DNA from: Buddleja alternifolia
Taxonomy: Eukaryota; Streptophyta; Magnoliopsida; Lamiales; Scrophulariaceae
Assembly: GCA_019426215.1 (NCBI GenBank)
Contig: CM033396.1
Location: 34,834,503-34,898,502, forward strand
Direction: 5' to 3'
Length of the DNA stretch: 64,000 bases
Each line of letters opens with the position of its first letter. Position 1 is the stretch's first letter. The translations under genes were made by a program, and so were the position numbers. Below the pieces are notes generated by a model. That model was not told the DNA's origin. It did not search any database and was given only the letters and a program-made list of their open reading frames with translations. Shown piece by piece: positions 35,461-47,217 of this stretch.

Positions 35461-36306
35461 CCATCAACTTTCTTAATAATATTAAATATTTTATGAACAC
35501 GCATCGAATGTAGCATATACTCGTATATACAACCTGACTTCAAATGAATGACATACATGAATTATTGTAATTATGTAATAATTAAGTAATAGTCATAGTC
35601 ATTCAAGTTATTTTTTCTTTTTGAGGAATCATTCAAGTAATTTATGACCTGAAATTAATTATTGTTTTATATTTGAATTGACTTTAAATCAGTGGAATAT
35701 AATCTTGAATCCGTAGCTCAGGTGTATGAGTATGGATGAATCTGGGATTAGTACCTTGGATTACCCGATCGAATTATCATTATTGTTGCAGTTAATAAAA
35801 TTGAAAACATAAATTGGATTTGCAAAGACTTCCAATTTTTTTATTTTTAGCTAAAAATTAATAATCACTAAAAATTAGAGGATTAATATTCACGATAATC
35901 ACACTCCACCTAACCTTAATTATATCTTTATTTTTCCCCAAAAACCCTTTTATTTATTAAACAATATTGGACATAATTTATTTGATGACAAATAAACTAG
36001 TATTAAGGATGTAAATGAGTATTTTCTCAAACATTGATTCGGTAAATCATGTTTTTTCACACTCTAGTCCTATGAATACCTTTGATTTCTTCTATCTGTC
36101 ATTTAATGTAAAATTTGTCTACCAAAAATGAAAAGGGTGTTTGCTTATTTGGGAATAACTTCTTTGAAATTCCTTTTATACAATTGCTTGCTTCATACAT
36201 TTTTGTGGTGTGTTCTGAACCATTATGAAAAGGTTGTCGGTTTGATGGCATATGATGGGGTTATTACTTTTGTTGACCCTAAAAGCTAAAAAAGAGTATA
36301 TTTATA
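35461..36306. other. AT-rich intergenic stretch, no gene seen
   Basis: No supported ORF, RNA gene or repeat border. Confidence 0.4.
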
Positions 36307-36316
36307 TTTAAATAAA

Positions 36317-36571
36317 GGGATAATTACAGTTGGGGTCTTGAGGTAAGGTCTAATTACAAAACATCCCAGATTTTTATGTGTTGATGTAAAAATGAATGAA
36401 AAGTGTCAAAAGACCAAAATGCCCTTACAAAATATTTCTAAAAAAAGAAAGAAAATTAAAACATTAAATAAATGAAAAAAAAATTGAATTACCATATTGC
36501 CCCTTTACATCAAATGATTTACTTCTAATACCAATTTTAAAGTAAAAAATTAAACTTAAAAGAAAAATACT

Positions 36572-36603
<32 letters not shown>

Positions 36604-37338
36604 TTATCTTACACATTGCTTGTGTGTGTGCACGTGCGACTCTCTGTGTGTGTGCGCGCGTGTTATTGTGTGTGTGACTCTGTGCGTGGTGTGTGTGTGT
36701 AGGTGGGGGTGCGGTGGAGAAGACGACAATGTTCCCCCCCACCTTACCTTTTTTTTCTTTTTCCTTTTCTTTTTTATTTGTTTATAAAGTAATATATTAA
36801 TAAGTAATTTATTTTAGAAATTAAGTTTATTAAAATACAATTAGTAAATTTATTTATAAATTTCAGAAATTAATTTAGAACATAAACTTTAAATTATATA
36901 ATTTATTATATAATCTAAACTATTATATACTAATTTAATTAAAGGTTTAAAATGATATTTTACACATAATTTTTTTATTTTATAATTTGAGTAATTTATA
37001 ATTTTTTTATTTTATTGAAAATAATTTTTAATCATAAATAAATATTTGAATACTTTACATACACAATATTACATATAACACCTATACTTTTACAAAACAT
37101 TACAAATAATACCAAAATTGTATAATTGTCTGAAAAAAGTTGGGTCTCCAGGTCCATAAAAAGTCGGGGGTATTTATGAAAGTTTACCGAAAAATTTAAC
37201 AACGCCGTACTGAAACCCTGACAGAAGGTGCCAAATGTTAGACGGAATAAACTGCTTGGATGTTACTTGTAATTTATAAAACTAGGGGATATTTTTTGTA
37301 ATTAGACCTTACCTCAGGACCCCCAGTGTAATTATCCC
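36317..37338. mobile_element. 1.0-kb terminal-inverted-repeat element without transposase
   Basis: 1022 bp. About 55-bp inverted ends (GGGATAATTACAG... and its complement, few mismatches), flanked by TTTAAATAAA at 36307-36316 and 37339-37348. A 10-bp duplication fits Mutator-like transposition. The interior is AT-rich with (AT)n and (TG)n tracts at 36570-36705 that create spurious Cys/Val and His/Thr ORFs. No transposase. Confidence 0.85.
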
Positions 37339-37348
37339 TTTAAATAAA

Positions 37349-37849
37349 TTATACAATGTTTTATAATCAAATGGACATTTTGGTCAATTGCTTAACACCA
37401 AAAAAAAGGATGGAGTGTGATTATAAAAATTAAGAGTGCTAATATCTATCCCCTAAAATTATAAGCACACAAAATGATTATTCTTAAAAGCTCTCGAGAA
37501 TTTAGATCATACAACAATTATATCTTTATTGTGGGATGTACGTACAATATAAGAAATCACGACTCAAACCTATTTTGGGGAATCCAAATATAATCCACAA
37601 AACAAACTACCTAATTATACACTTATATCGTGAATTCAAATGTAATTCACAAATGAATGACCAACTACACATTTATCTTGTGAATTTGTACTCGAATTCA
37701 ATCAAATCCAGCTGAACTAAAATATGTGGGGGTTCTAACAAATAGGTCGTTATCTAGCAAGGTTGCTGGTCGCCTAATCACGCTACATAATATAGTCAGT
37801 TCAACTCAAAATAGTTGACTTGACAATAACAAATGACTTCATTTAATTT
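37349..37849. other. AT-rich intergenic stretch upstream of the receptor kinase
   Basis: No ORF or repeat border that I can support. Confidence 0.4.
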
Positions 37850-38295
37850 CTTCTTTCCAACATTGGATGGTGAAAACTCTGTTTTCAATAGTTTGGATAA
37901 AAAAATCCTAAAAAATCATAACACAATATTTTCATCTATATTCACCTTATTTCAACTTAACTTTTTCAATTCTCTATGTAACTACTTATCACTCAATATA
38001 TTTATCATTTCACATAATCATCAATCAAAATCATTTACTCCAATCATTACTTTTTTTTTTTCATACTTCACAATTTTTAATTTATATTTTATTATTTCTT
38101 TATTCACATATTCATTATATAAATAATTAACTCAATCATTCAACTCGTCATACATCAACCTATCATAATTGATTTGACCCATTTTTATAAAACATAAACA
38201 AATACAACATATATCACATCATTTTGAAACAAATTTCTATAATTCGCATTTCCCATGAACTTTCAAAATTCGACCTCAAAAACATAAACAAACAT
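37850..38295. repeat. AT-rich MITE-like repeat, copy 3, in the kinase upstream region
   Basis: Shares long stretches with 740-1038 (such as ATCATCAATCAAAATCATTTACT) and its right half with 60568-60735, ending AAACATAAACAAACA. It ends 113 bp before the kinase start codon, so much of the proximal upstream DNA of the gene is transposon-derived. Confidence 0.65.
38185..38192 (+). promoter_or_regulatory. Possible TATA box for the receptor kinase
   Basis: TTATAAAA, about 217 bp before the start codon and inside the MITE-like repeat. It is one of several AT-rich candidates, chosen only by sequence and position. Confidence 0.25.
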
Positions 38296-38403
38296 AGTAT
38301 TTATTGAATATCATCTCACTCTTTAAATTCTACCAAAAAAAAAAGAAAATCTCACTCTTTAAACAGCCATTTTTCAAAAAATACTAATCCACGTCCTTGG
38401 GTA

Positions 38404-38412
38404 ATGCCATGA
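38404..38412 (+). promoter_or_regulatory. Minimal two-codon uORF overlapping the kinase start
   Basis: ATG-CCA-TGA; its stop overlaps the main ATG (38409) as ATGA. The geometry would allow termination and restart at the main start. It is relevant only if the transcript starts upstream. Confidence 0.5.
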
Positions 38413-40871
38413 GCATCAAAACCTATACCAACAAAATGATTCTCTGTCACCTCTTCTTATATTTGTGCATTAATACTTGTTTAGCACACACCATAATCTT
38501 AGCAAATCAAACTCTCACCGGAGATCAAACCATCATTTCTTCAAATGAAAAATTCGAGCTGGGATTCTTCACTCCAGGTAAGTCTTCCAAATATTACATC
38601 GGAATTTGGTACAAAAAAATCAGCCCACAAACCATAATTTGGGTTGCAAACAGAGAAACCCCAATTTTGAACAAATATTCTGCGCAGCTCAAAATTTTAT
38701 ATGGTAATTTAGTGCTCTTGAATGAATCCCATTCAAAAATTTGGTCTACTGATGTACAAAATTCTATAGCTCCAAATAGTAGTTATGTAATTGCACTACT
38801 TCTTGATAATGGTAACTTGGTTTTGAGACAAGGGTCATCATCATCATCATCGTCATCATCATCATCATCATCATCATCTTTAGGTCAATTAAATTTATGG
38901 GAAAGTTTTGATAATCCAACTGACACATGGATGCCTGAGGCTAAAATTGGTTATTATAAAAGAACCCAAAAGAAGCTACTTTTAAGTAGTTGGAAAAATT
39001 CAGAAGATCCTTCCCCTGGTTTGTTTACTTATGAGATTGTACCAAATAGGTCTCTATATGTTTCAAGATGGAATATGAGTGAGCAGTATTGGACTACTGG
39101 GTCTTGGAATGGTCATGGTTTTGACTTGGTTCCTGAGATGGGTTTGGACGATATCTTTAATTTTAGCTTTGTTGATAATGTGAATGAGAGTTATTTCACT
39201 TTTTGGCTTTACGATCGATCCATTTTGGCGAGATGCGTTATGGATGTCTCGGGGCAGGTTAAGATGATGGTCTGGATTGATAATACACATTGGACTTTGA
39301 CTTTTTCTCAGCCGAAGCAGCAATGTGAAGTTTATGGTTCTTGTGGAGTGTTTGGTACTTGCATTCTGAATTCAGTGCCGTTCTGTGATTGTTTACCGGG
39401 ATTTAAGCGTAAGTTCGATAACGATTGGGATTTGAAGGATTATTCAGGTGGATGTGTGAGAGAGATTGATTTGCAGTGTGAGAATGATGGGAGAAAAGAT
39501 AAATTTCTGACAAGTCCTAATTTAAGGTTGTCTCAACAACATTCTCAATCATTGGCAGTTGGGAATTTAGGCGAATGCGAATCTGCCTGTTTGAGTAATT
39601 GCTCTTGCACAGCTTATGCATATGATGAAAACCGATGTTCTATTTGGAATGGTGAATTACTAAATATGCAAAAATTGAGCATCGGAGATGGTGGTGGACA
39701 AACGATCTTTATTAGACTCTCCGCTTCGTCCTCTGTTTTTTCGCACAACAAAACTCATAAATGGGTTCTTATTGGTGCTATTATGGGTTCTTTTGCTCTA
39801 GTATTGGTGATTTTGGCTGTAATCTTAAGTTGTCGGACGAGGAGAAGGAGAACTTATGAAGAGGGTTCCTTGGAGTTTGGATACACAGACTTACAAAACG
39901 CAACGAAAAGTTTTTCAAATAAGTTGGGGGGAGGAGGTTTTGGCTGTGTGTTCAAAGGGATTTTGCCTGATTCATCCTTAATTGCCGTGAAGAAACTCGA
40001 AAGCATTAGTCAAGGAGAGAAGCAATTCAGGAACGAAGTAAGCACAATCGGGACCATTCATCACGTGAATCTTGTAAGGCTTCGCGGGTTTTGCACCAAA
40101 GGTAATAAAAAGTTGTTGGTTTACGATTACATGGAAAATGGTTCCTTAGATTCACATATCTTCAATGCAAACGAGTCTAAGTTTCTTGATTGGAAAACTA
40201 GGTATACAATTGCATTAGGAATAGCTCGAGGGTTAGCATATCTCCACGAGAAGTGTAGGGACTGCATAATTCACTGTGATATAAAGCCGGAAAATATTCT
40301 TCTAGACGGTGAATTTTGTCCAAAAGTGGGAGATTTCGGATTGGCAAAGCTCATGGGTCGTGATTTTAGTCGGGTTCTAACAACTATGAGAGGTACGAGA
40401 GGCTATCTTGCACCGGAGTGGATATCGGGAGTTGCTATAACGACAAAAGCAGATGCTTACAGCTATGGAATGATGCTTTTTGAAATTTTATCGGGAAGAC
40501 GGAACTTAAGGGATTTTTTAGAAGATGATAAAAAAATATTTTTCCCGTGTTTGGCTGCGAGTGTGACGATAGAGGGGGGCGATGTGCTTGACCTTTTGGA
40601 CCCATTATTGGATAAGGCGGATGTTGATGTAGAAGAGGTTTCGAGAGTATGTAGAGTTGCTTGTTGGTGTATTCAGGATGATGAGAGTATTAGGCCGTCG
40701 ATGGGTCGGGTTGTTGGGATACTTGAACGGGTTACGGATGTAAACGTGCCTCCAATGCCTCGATTGCTCCGAGTTCTCGGTGCAAGGCAGGAAGAGATGG
40801 TATTCTTCACTAATCCCACACTTGGAGTGAGTTCTAGTAAAAAGCACCACTTCGAGTGGTTCATCGATTGA
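38409..40871 (+). CDS. G-type lectin S-receptor-like serine/threonine kinase, intact, single exon
   Basis: 820 aa from ATG 38409; the four codons upstream in frame begin with TTG, so I do not use them. A membrane receptor kinase at the cell surface; ligand unknown. Signal peptide 1-26; bulb-type lectin about 30-165, with a run of 15 Ser (143-157) coded by TCA repeats; S-locus glycoprotein region about 200-305; EGF-like cysteines C306, C312, C318, C326, C328; PAN domain about 349-437; transmembrane 452-474 followed by RRRR; kinase about 501-775. Kinase residues: GGGGFG loop 507-512, Lys528, Glu543, HCD 622-624, DFG 642-644, APE 668-670. The HCD motif makes it a non-RD kinase. The kinase domain closely resembles Arabidopsis At2g19130-type proteins. 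No introns, as in that group. It is the only intact host gene here. Confidence 0.97.
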   Translation: MSIKTYTNKMILCHLFLYLCINTCLAHTIILANQTLTGDQTIISSNEKFELGFFTPGKSSKYYIGIWYKKISPQTIIWVANRETPILNKYSAQLKILYGNLVLLNESHSKIWSTDVQNSIAPNSSYVIALLLDNGNLVLRQGSSSSSSSSSSSSSSSLGQLNLWESFDNPTDTWMPEAKIGYYKRTQKKLLLSSWKNSEDPSPGLFTYEIVPNRSLYVSRWNMSEQYWTTGSWNGHGFDLVPEMGLDDIFNFSFVDNVNESYFTFWLYDRSILARCVMDVSGQVKMMVWIDNTHWTLTFSQPKQQCEVYGSCGVFGTCILNSVPFCDCLPGFKRKFDNDWDLKDYSGGCVREIDLQCENDGRKDKFLTSPNLRLSQQHSQSLAVGNLGECESACLSNCSCTAYAYDENRCSIWNGELLNMQKLSIGDGGGQTIFIRLSASSSVFSHNKTHKWVLIGAIMGSFALVLVILAVILSCRTRRRRTYEEGSLEFGYTDLQNATKSFSNKLGGGGFGCVFKGILPDSSLIAVKKLESISQGEKQFRNEVSTIGTIHHVNLVRLRGFCTKGNKKLLVYDYMENGSLDSHIFNANESKFLDWKTRYTIALGIARGLAYLHEKCRDCIIHCDIKPENILLDGEFCPKVGDFGLAKLMGRDFSRVLTTMRGTRGYLAPEWISGVAITTKADAYSYGMMLFEILSGRRNLRDFLEDDKKIFFPCLAASVTIEGGDVLDLLDPLLDKADVDVEEVSRVCRVACWCIQDDESIRPSMGRVVGILERVTDVNVPPMPRLLRVLGARQEEMVFFTNPTLGVSSSKKHHFEWFID

Positions 40872-40921
40872 AATGAGTGTGTAATTGTGTTCTTGAATGC
40901 TTTCGGAATTTTGTTTGAGTA

Positions 40922-40927
40922 AATAAA
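40922..40927 (+). terminator. Poly(A) signal of the receptor kinase
   Basis: AATAAA 51 bp after the stop codon, and 23 bp before a TRIM-like insertion. Confidence 0.55.
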
Positions 40928-40949
40928 ATTGATGGCTGAATGTAGTGTG

Positions 40950-41545
40950 TGTTAGATAATATAATATCTTTCCATTTCTTTTTAGTATTTATATTAGTTT
41001 AGATTTTTTAATGTTTTCTTGTATTTATCTTTTCCTTGTTTATAGTCAGAGTTTCTTATTCACCACGTACATGTATCTCTATAAATATGTTACTCAGTAA
41101 TAAAAATTCCCTATCTCTCTCTCTGTAATTCCCAATCATATAATGGAAATTTACTTTTCATATCTTCTCTTTTCCTTTCTTTAAATCTTGGAGTATTTAA
41201 ATAAAAAGGCCAGTGTCTCGGACAGTCAAGTCCCCTCTTCTCGCTCTTGGACGCTCGAATATCCATGACCAACACGTTCGAGTGTGTCCCTCTACCGCCT
41301 TTTTCTTGGTTTTTAGTCTAGTCTAAATGTTCAAGACCCTCACGTTTCGACTGCAAGGGAGTGTCAGATAATATAATATCTTTCTTGTATTTATGTTAGT
41401 TTAGATTTCTTTATGTTTCCTTGTATTTATCTTTTCCTTGTTTATATTTAGGGTTTCTTGTTTATCAAGTATATATATATATATATATCTATAAATATGT
41501 TACTCAGTAATAAAAGTTTCCTACGGGGCTTTCTATAATCTAACA
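40950..41545 (+). mobile_element. TRIM-like short LTR element
   Basis: 596 bp with direct terminal repeats: left about 40950-41138 (TGTTAGATAATATAATATC...), right 41362-41545 (TGTCAGATAATATAATATC...TCTAACA). Flanked by GTGTG at 40945-40949 and 41546-41550. The interior is about 220 bp, non-coding, with a purine-rich CTGCAAGGGAG before the right LTR. No clear PBS, so the direction rests on that tract. The size class is TRIM. Confidence 0.85.
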
Positions 41546-41644
41546 GTGTGCTATGTAAATAATAAGATAAAACAATAGATATCAATTATAGTTTTATTTT
41601 GCTTTTTTTGTTTTTTGGGGAACAAAAGATGGATTTCAAAATTT

Positions 41645-41755
41645 AATAGTTAAATTGTAGTTGTACTACAGTACGAATAAGAGAATGCGTGGATTCATAA
41701 CTTAATAGTTAAATTGTAGTTGTTCTACAGTACGAGTAAGAGAATGCATAAGTAA
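41645..41755. repeat. 59-bp tandem duplication
   Basis: AATAGTTAAATTGTAGTTGT recurs at 41645 and 41704, with the following ACAGTACGARTAAGAGAATGC also shared. Confidence 0.8.
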
Positions 41756-42641
41756 TAAGATCAATGTAATTTACGTTCATTATTTTTCTAATTATTTACT
41801 AATATATAACTGAATATAATTAAACTAAAATTCCAAATAAAATACTAGATTGGTAAAAAACCAAAAAAGTTGATCCAACCCAGTTAGTTCAAACTCCAAC
41901 TCTAATGATTATTGAATTGAGCTTGGGCTAAGGCATTTAAAAACCACAAACGTCAAGATAGGGGCAAAAGCATCACCTATAATTTGCAACGCACACAACT
42001 CCTAATGTTCTATATATTCTTAGAAAAATGTTATATCCTAATACCACTGGCCATCGTTACACCACATTCTCAATATTTAGAAAATATTTATATTTTTATT
42101 TAACAAAGTCAAATAAATATAATAATTCTCAGCTAAATCAAGGGAGGTGGTATAACGTGCATGGTAGTATACACCATGCATGGTTCATATTCATATACTA
42201 TTTTAGGAGGTTACTTGTGTACATTGTCACAACGATAAACATTGCTCAAATATAAAACTTGATTTACTTAATTTGCGATTCTTTCAAAAGTACACAACTA
42301 TTTTCTGAAAAGATCTTTCAAACATTGAGAAGAATATTTCATCTCTTGGATGAGGATGCCTTTGATCTTCAGTTAACACGTGTTGATTTTAAGAGGTATC
42401 ATAGTCAAACAACAAAAACTAAGGCACAATTTTGACATTGGTGTCAAAATTTGTGGACACCCAATGCCAACTAAGATGGCATTGAATATTTGAATTCTCT
42501 TCTAACAATCTCACTTGACTGTTCGAATCTTCTATTTCAAATTGTATTTAATTTTCTATTACATGTACTTATATGTATGATAAGCGTATAATTTTTTAAA
42601 AATAAATAAATAAGATATATGTATTTTATACACTTATCATG
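41756..42641. other. AT-rich intergenic stretch, no gene seen
   Basis: Only short unsupported ORFs. Confidence 0.4.
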
Positions 42642-43365
42642 TGATGTGCACCGAAATTTCTAGGGGCACAATTGCAATTAAATTATCTATGATTTGGGCC
42701 GGATTAGCTCTCGCGGGCGAAATCCTGTATAGCTGGTTCAAATAATATGGTTGAACCCACTTGGTTAAAGGCCTATTACGAAGTGAATCCATTATGGCAA
42801 ATGGGCTATAGCAATAATTGGGCTAATAAAGATGAAATACATATTTATTAGTTTATTTCATAATCCAATGTGCTGGTAGCAAGGCATTAGCCATGACCCC
42901 ATATCTAACTCTATAAATACCCCATGTGGGTAACAAAAAATAATTATCTGCTCTCCCCACAAAAAGATCATTAGAGACAAACTAGTTGGCATTTTTAGAA
43001 AGCTAACCCACTATCGAACTACGAAAAGACTTGTTCCCTTCAAAGTGGATACGTAGGCAGCTTGTCTAGAGCGAGTGCAGTCTAAACATAAATCAACCTA
43101 GCGACTAGTTTGTCTTGCGTCGGGTCGGATTCCCTCCCCACGTGGTCATCACTGACATACATTTTGATCTCGCATCATTTTGGCAGCGTCTGTGGGAATA
43201 GCGGTCCAACCACTGCATTCTAGGTCTCAAGCACGTACCAACGACGATATGATGACAAGCAACAATGTGCCAACACCAGGTGGTGATCTATGCCTAAAAC
43301 AGGTCAACCCAATGCGCGAGTTGAACTGTACACAACTATTTGATCTTCTTAAATTTATTTGGTAA
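42642..43365 (+). mobile_element. Tat-type element, 5' fragment (LTR, PBS, leader)
   Basis: LTR 42642-43177 (536 bp, TGATGTGCACC...TCGCATCA) then PBS TGGCAGCGTCTGTGGGAA at 43181-43198, and about 170 bp of leader or gag start before the similarity ends. The LTR start and size resemble the LTR at 61281-61802 but not the LTRs of the two complete Tat elements. No partner LTR in the same orientation is present. Confidence 0.75.
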
Positions 43366-43473
43366 GTAAAAGTTTTGGTAGGGTCTGCTCCGATCACCTA
43401 TCACGGGTCAGGGCATACATCCGGGGACCAAAAATCACTTACAGAGGTACATACAAATTGTCCACCAACAAAG
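43366..43473. other. Short unassigned segment
   Basis: 108 bp between the Tat fragment and the next LTR; not recognised. Confidence 0.3.
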
Positions 43474-43955
43474 TGATAGTGATAGGTGCCTGGCGAGCCA
43501 ATTGTTTTGGGCTCTGCCATCATAAATGTAAAAAATTATGATAGTCTTGTTTTAAATATATTGAATATTTTTTTATGGTATGCTTCTTTATTGTTATAAT
43601 TAGTATTAGTATAGATAAAGATCCCATGGATTACATATGGTAAGCGGAGCGGTAGGGACACATATAAAATGCTCTCAAAAACCGTAATCCTAAATATTGT
43701 TCCAAGTCATAGAGGATGTGAGATGTAGGATATCACTGATCTCGTCAAGACTTGTTCATGCATGTAACTCTTCCAAGAGGTCGACATGTTCCATTGTCGA
43801 TGGCTTGTGTGGCAATACATGTATGAAGGTTCATACTTGATTATGGAATTGAACGGCCCCATTGAAGAACTCCTATTTGGTGCTATCGAACGTGGAGTTA
43901 TTGGGTTTCGTAGTGTGAGATTAATCCTTAGACCTAAGATGTCATTTGGAAAGGG

Positions 43956-46054
43956 TGTTGGGATCGGTTAGAACCCCCGGGGACACTGGTGTAGCGGAAT
44001 ACATATAATTTCAAAAATAAAACAGAATTCCCGAAATTAGGGCTAGGTCGACATGGTACCATCGGATTCCAAAACTATCCTAGAGATTAGTTTACACGTG
44101 TTTACTTCTTGTAGACCTTAAAGCATCAATGTCTTTTTAAGCTACTCCCTGCTACAGTCTTTGAATTGGTTTGCCCTAGCGCCCCAAGCATTGTGCCTCT
44201 GAGATGTATCCACACCCTAGCTTGTACCTTCAATTATCTCCACCAGTGCTAACAAGAAGAATATCGAATCTTGGCTTTTTAGGAAAAAGGAATTTGGAAT
44301 TATTTAAGTGTTCTTCGCACTCAACACATGAGTTTGAAGAATTCAAGTGAAAGAAAAATTGGGAGAGAATAAATAGAAAAAGACTTGTGTATTTTTCAAA
44401 TTACTTTTCAAAATCTTCAACCTTAAAACCATTATATCAAAGAAGTGAAATATACACATATACATAGAGTCCACCTAGGGTTAAAAACCCTAGGTGTTAC
44501 ACGCCTACTCCTCCCCTAAAAAATAGTAGGCGTGTATACATGTATGTATATATGTATATTTCCTTTTTTTTTATTCTCTCTCCACAAATAGTTGGACTCC
44601 TTTCCAACTAATTAGATATTACCATATCTAATAATATCCTAACATATATCTAATAGGATCTTTCCTTATTAATTAGTTACCTTAACCAATTAAAGATCCT
44701 AATAAATATATTTATAGAATATTAATTAATATATATATATATATATTTAACAAACTTGGTGAGCAAGATAAATTTTTCCACCAAGTCCACATATACACAT
44801 TACGCACACCACACGTGCACTTATGTATATATATTGTTTTAATTTCTGTCCCCTAATTAATTAATTAGTCTTTCCCAATTTAATATCCTAATATTAAATT
44901 ATAGGACTATTAATTAACTAATTAAATTAATTCCTTTTTCCTTTGATTAATTAAATCCAATTAATTAATCTCACCATAATTCACAAAGAATTAAATAGCC
45001 AATAGGTACTACACTAAGTTATGTGTGTGACCCCTCAGGCTCGTTGTCAAGCTAGCAATAAGTCCCCACAGGCTATATTAATTAATCTAAATAATTAACT
45101 AGTCCTTGAATTAATTTCACCAAATTAATCCAAAACACCTAATGGTCATGGTTCGATGTCTAGCAACGTTGCCACGACTACCTAGATGTCAACGATGAAA
45201 AGCAAATAACCTATCCGAGTTATGATCGTCATGTGAGTGGAGTCCTTCATCAATTTCCCATCCATGGTCTAGGGTATGGTGACGGTTGAACCCTAGTAGT
45301 AACCTTGGAAACTATGACTGTGTTGTGACATCTAATGATCCAGTCTTCCGATCTGGGATCACCAATCCCTCTCAGAAAACAATCGCTTTGATAAAAGGCT
45401 TTTCACGATCATTTAGATTCTCACAACAGCATAGGAAAAGCCGGGTACTCGTGACCCTGGATGAATCCCTCTACAACTGCCATTTGTTCCACTGCACTAC
45501 CAGACTATACCCAACATACACGCTGTATGACTCTCTTGGAGTGCACGTGCATATCAAAGCAGAGTGGGTAGTGCCCTTTCCAAATGACATCTTAGGTCTA
45601 AGGATTAATCTCACATTACGAAACTCAAGGACTCCATGTTCGACAGTACCAAATAGGAGTCCTTAAGCTAGACCGTTCAACTCCATAATCTGGCATGAAT
45701 CTCCATACATGTATTTCCATTCAAGGCATCGACAATGGAACGCATCAACCTCTCGAAAGAGTTACATGTATGAACAAGTCTTGACGAGGCCAGTGATATC
45801 CCACATCTCACAGCCTCTATGACTTGGAACAATATTTAGGATTACGGTCTTTGAGAGCATTCCATATGTTTTCCCTGACCGCCTCCCCTAACCATATGTA
45901 ATCCATGAGATCTTTATCTATACTACCAATATAACAATAAACAAGCATACCATTAATAAAAGATTCAATATATTTAAAACAAGACTGTTATAGTGTTTAC
46001 ATTTAATAAGGCTGAGCCCAAAACAATTGGCTCGCCGGACACCTAACACTATCA
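43956..46054 (-). mobile_element. Inverted solo LTR of the same 2.1-kb family
   Basis: 2099 bp, in its own sense TGATAGTGTTAGGTG...CGATCCCAACA, flanked by AAGGG at 43951-43955 and 46055-46059. It inserted in opposite orientation into another copy of itself, so 43474-43955 is complementary to the right end of this LTR and 46060 onward to its left part. The ORF at 45286-45666 has no protein signature. Confidence 0.93.
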
Positions 46055-47067
46055 AAGGGTACTATCCACTATGCTTTGATATGCACGTGCATTCCAGGAG
46101 AGTCATACGATGTGTATGTTGGGTATAGTCTGATAGTGCAGTGGAACAAATGGCAGTCGGAGAGGGATTCATCCAGGGTCACTAGTACCGGTATTTGCTA
46201 TGTTGTTGCGAGAATCTAAATGATCGTTAAAAGCCTTTGATCAAAGCAATTGTCTTCTGAGAGGGATTGGTGGTCCCGGATTAGAAGTCTAGATCATTAA
46301 ATGTCACAACACAGTCATAGTTTCTAAGGTTATCAGGGTTCGACTGTCGCCATACCCTAGACCATAGATGGGAAACTGATGAAGGGATTCCACTCACATA
46401 ACGATTGTAACTCGGATTGGTTTTTGCTTTTCATCGTTGACATCTAGGAAGTTGTTGCGACATTGCTAGACATCGAAACACGATCAATAGGTGCCTTGGA
46501 TTAATTTGGTGAAATTAATTCAAGGTCTAGTTAATTATTTAGAATAATTAAACTAGCCTACGGGGACTTATTGCTAGCTTGACAACGAGCCTAAGGGGTC
46601 ACACACATAACTTAGTATAGTACCTATTGGCTAATTAATTCTTTGTGAATTAATGAAGGGATTAATTAATTGAATTTAATTAATTAAGAAAAAGAAATTA
46701 ATTTAATGGGATTAATTAATGGTCCTACATTTTAATAATAGAATATTAAATTGGGAAGGACTAATTAATTAATAAAGAGAAAAAAATAAAATAATATATA
46801 TATATATATGCATGTGCACGTGTGGCGTGTGTATGTGTATGTGTGAATTTGGTGGAAAGATTCTTGCTCACCAAGTTTGTAATATATATATATATATATT
46901 AATTAATATCCTATAAATATATTTGGTAGAATCTTTAATTGGTTAAGGAAACTAATTAATAATGAAGGATTCTATTTGATATATGTTAGGATATTAAGAG
47001 ATATGGTAATATCTAGTTAGTTGGAAATAGTCCAACTATTTAAGAAGAGAGAATAAAAGAACAAGGA

Positions 47068-47127
<60 letters not shown>

Positions 47128-47217
47128 GTATATACACATACACGCCTCTCCCTATTTTTTAAGGAGAAATAGGCGTGTGTGTAGGGTTTTTTTAACCCTA
47201 GGTGGATATATATATAT

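Noticed and set aside
36464..36787. ORFs on both strands over 36464-36787
   Set aside because: Low-complexity translation of (TG)n and (AT)n tracts.
38397..38408. Upstream extension of the kinase start by four codons
   Set aside because: Begins with TTG. The first in-frame ATG is 38409 and already precedes a good signal peptide.
45286..45666. 126-aa ORF
   Set aside because: Inside the inverted solo LTR, no recognisable domain, and the outer copy of the same LTR does not keep it open.
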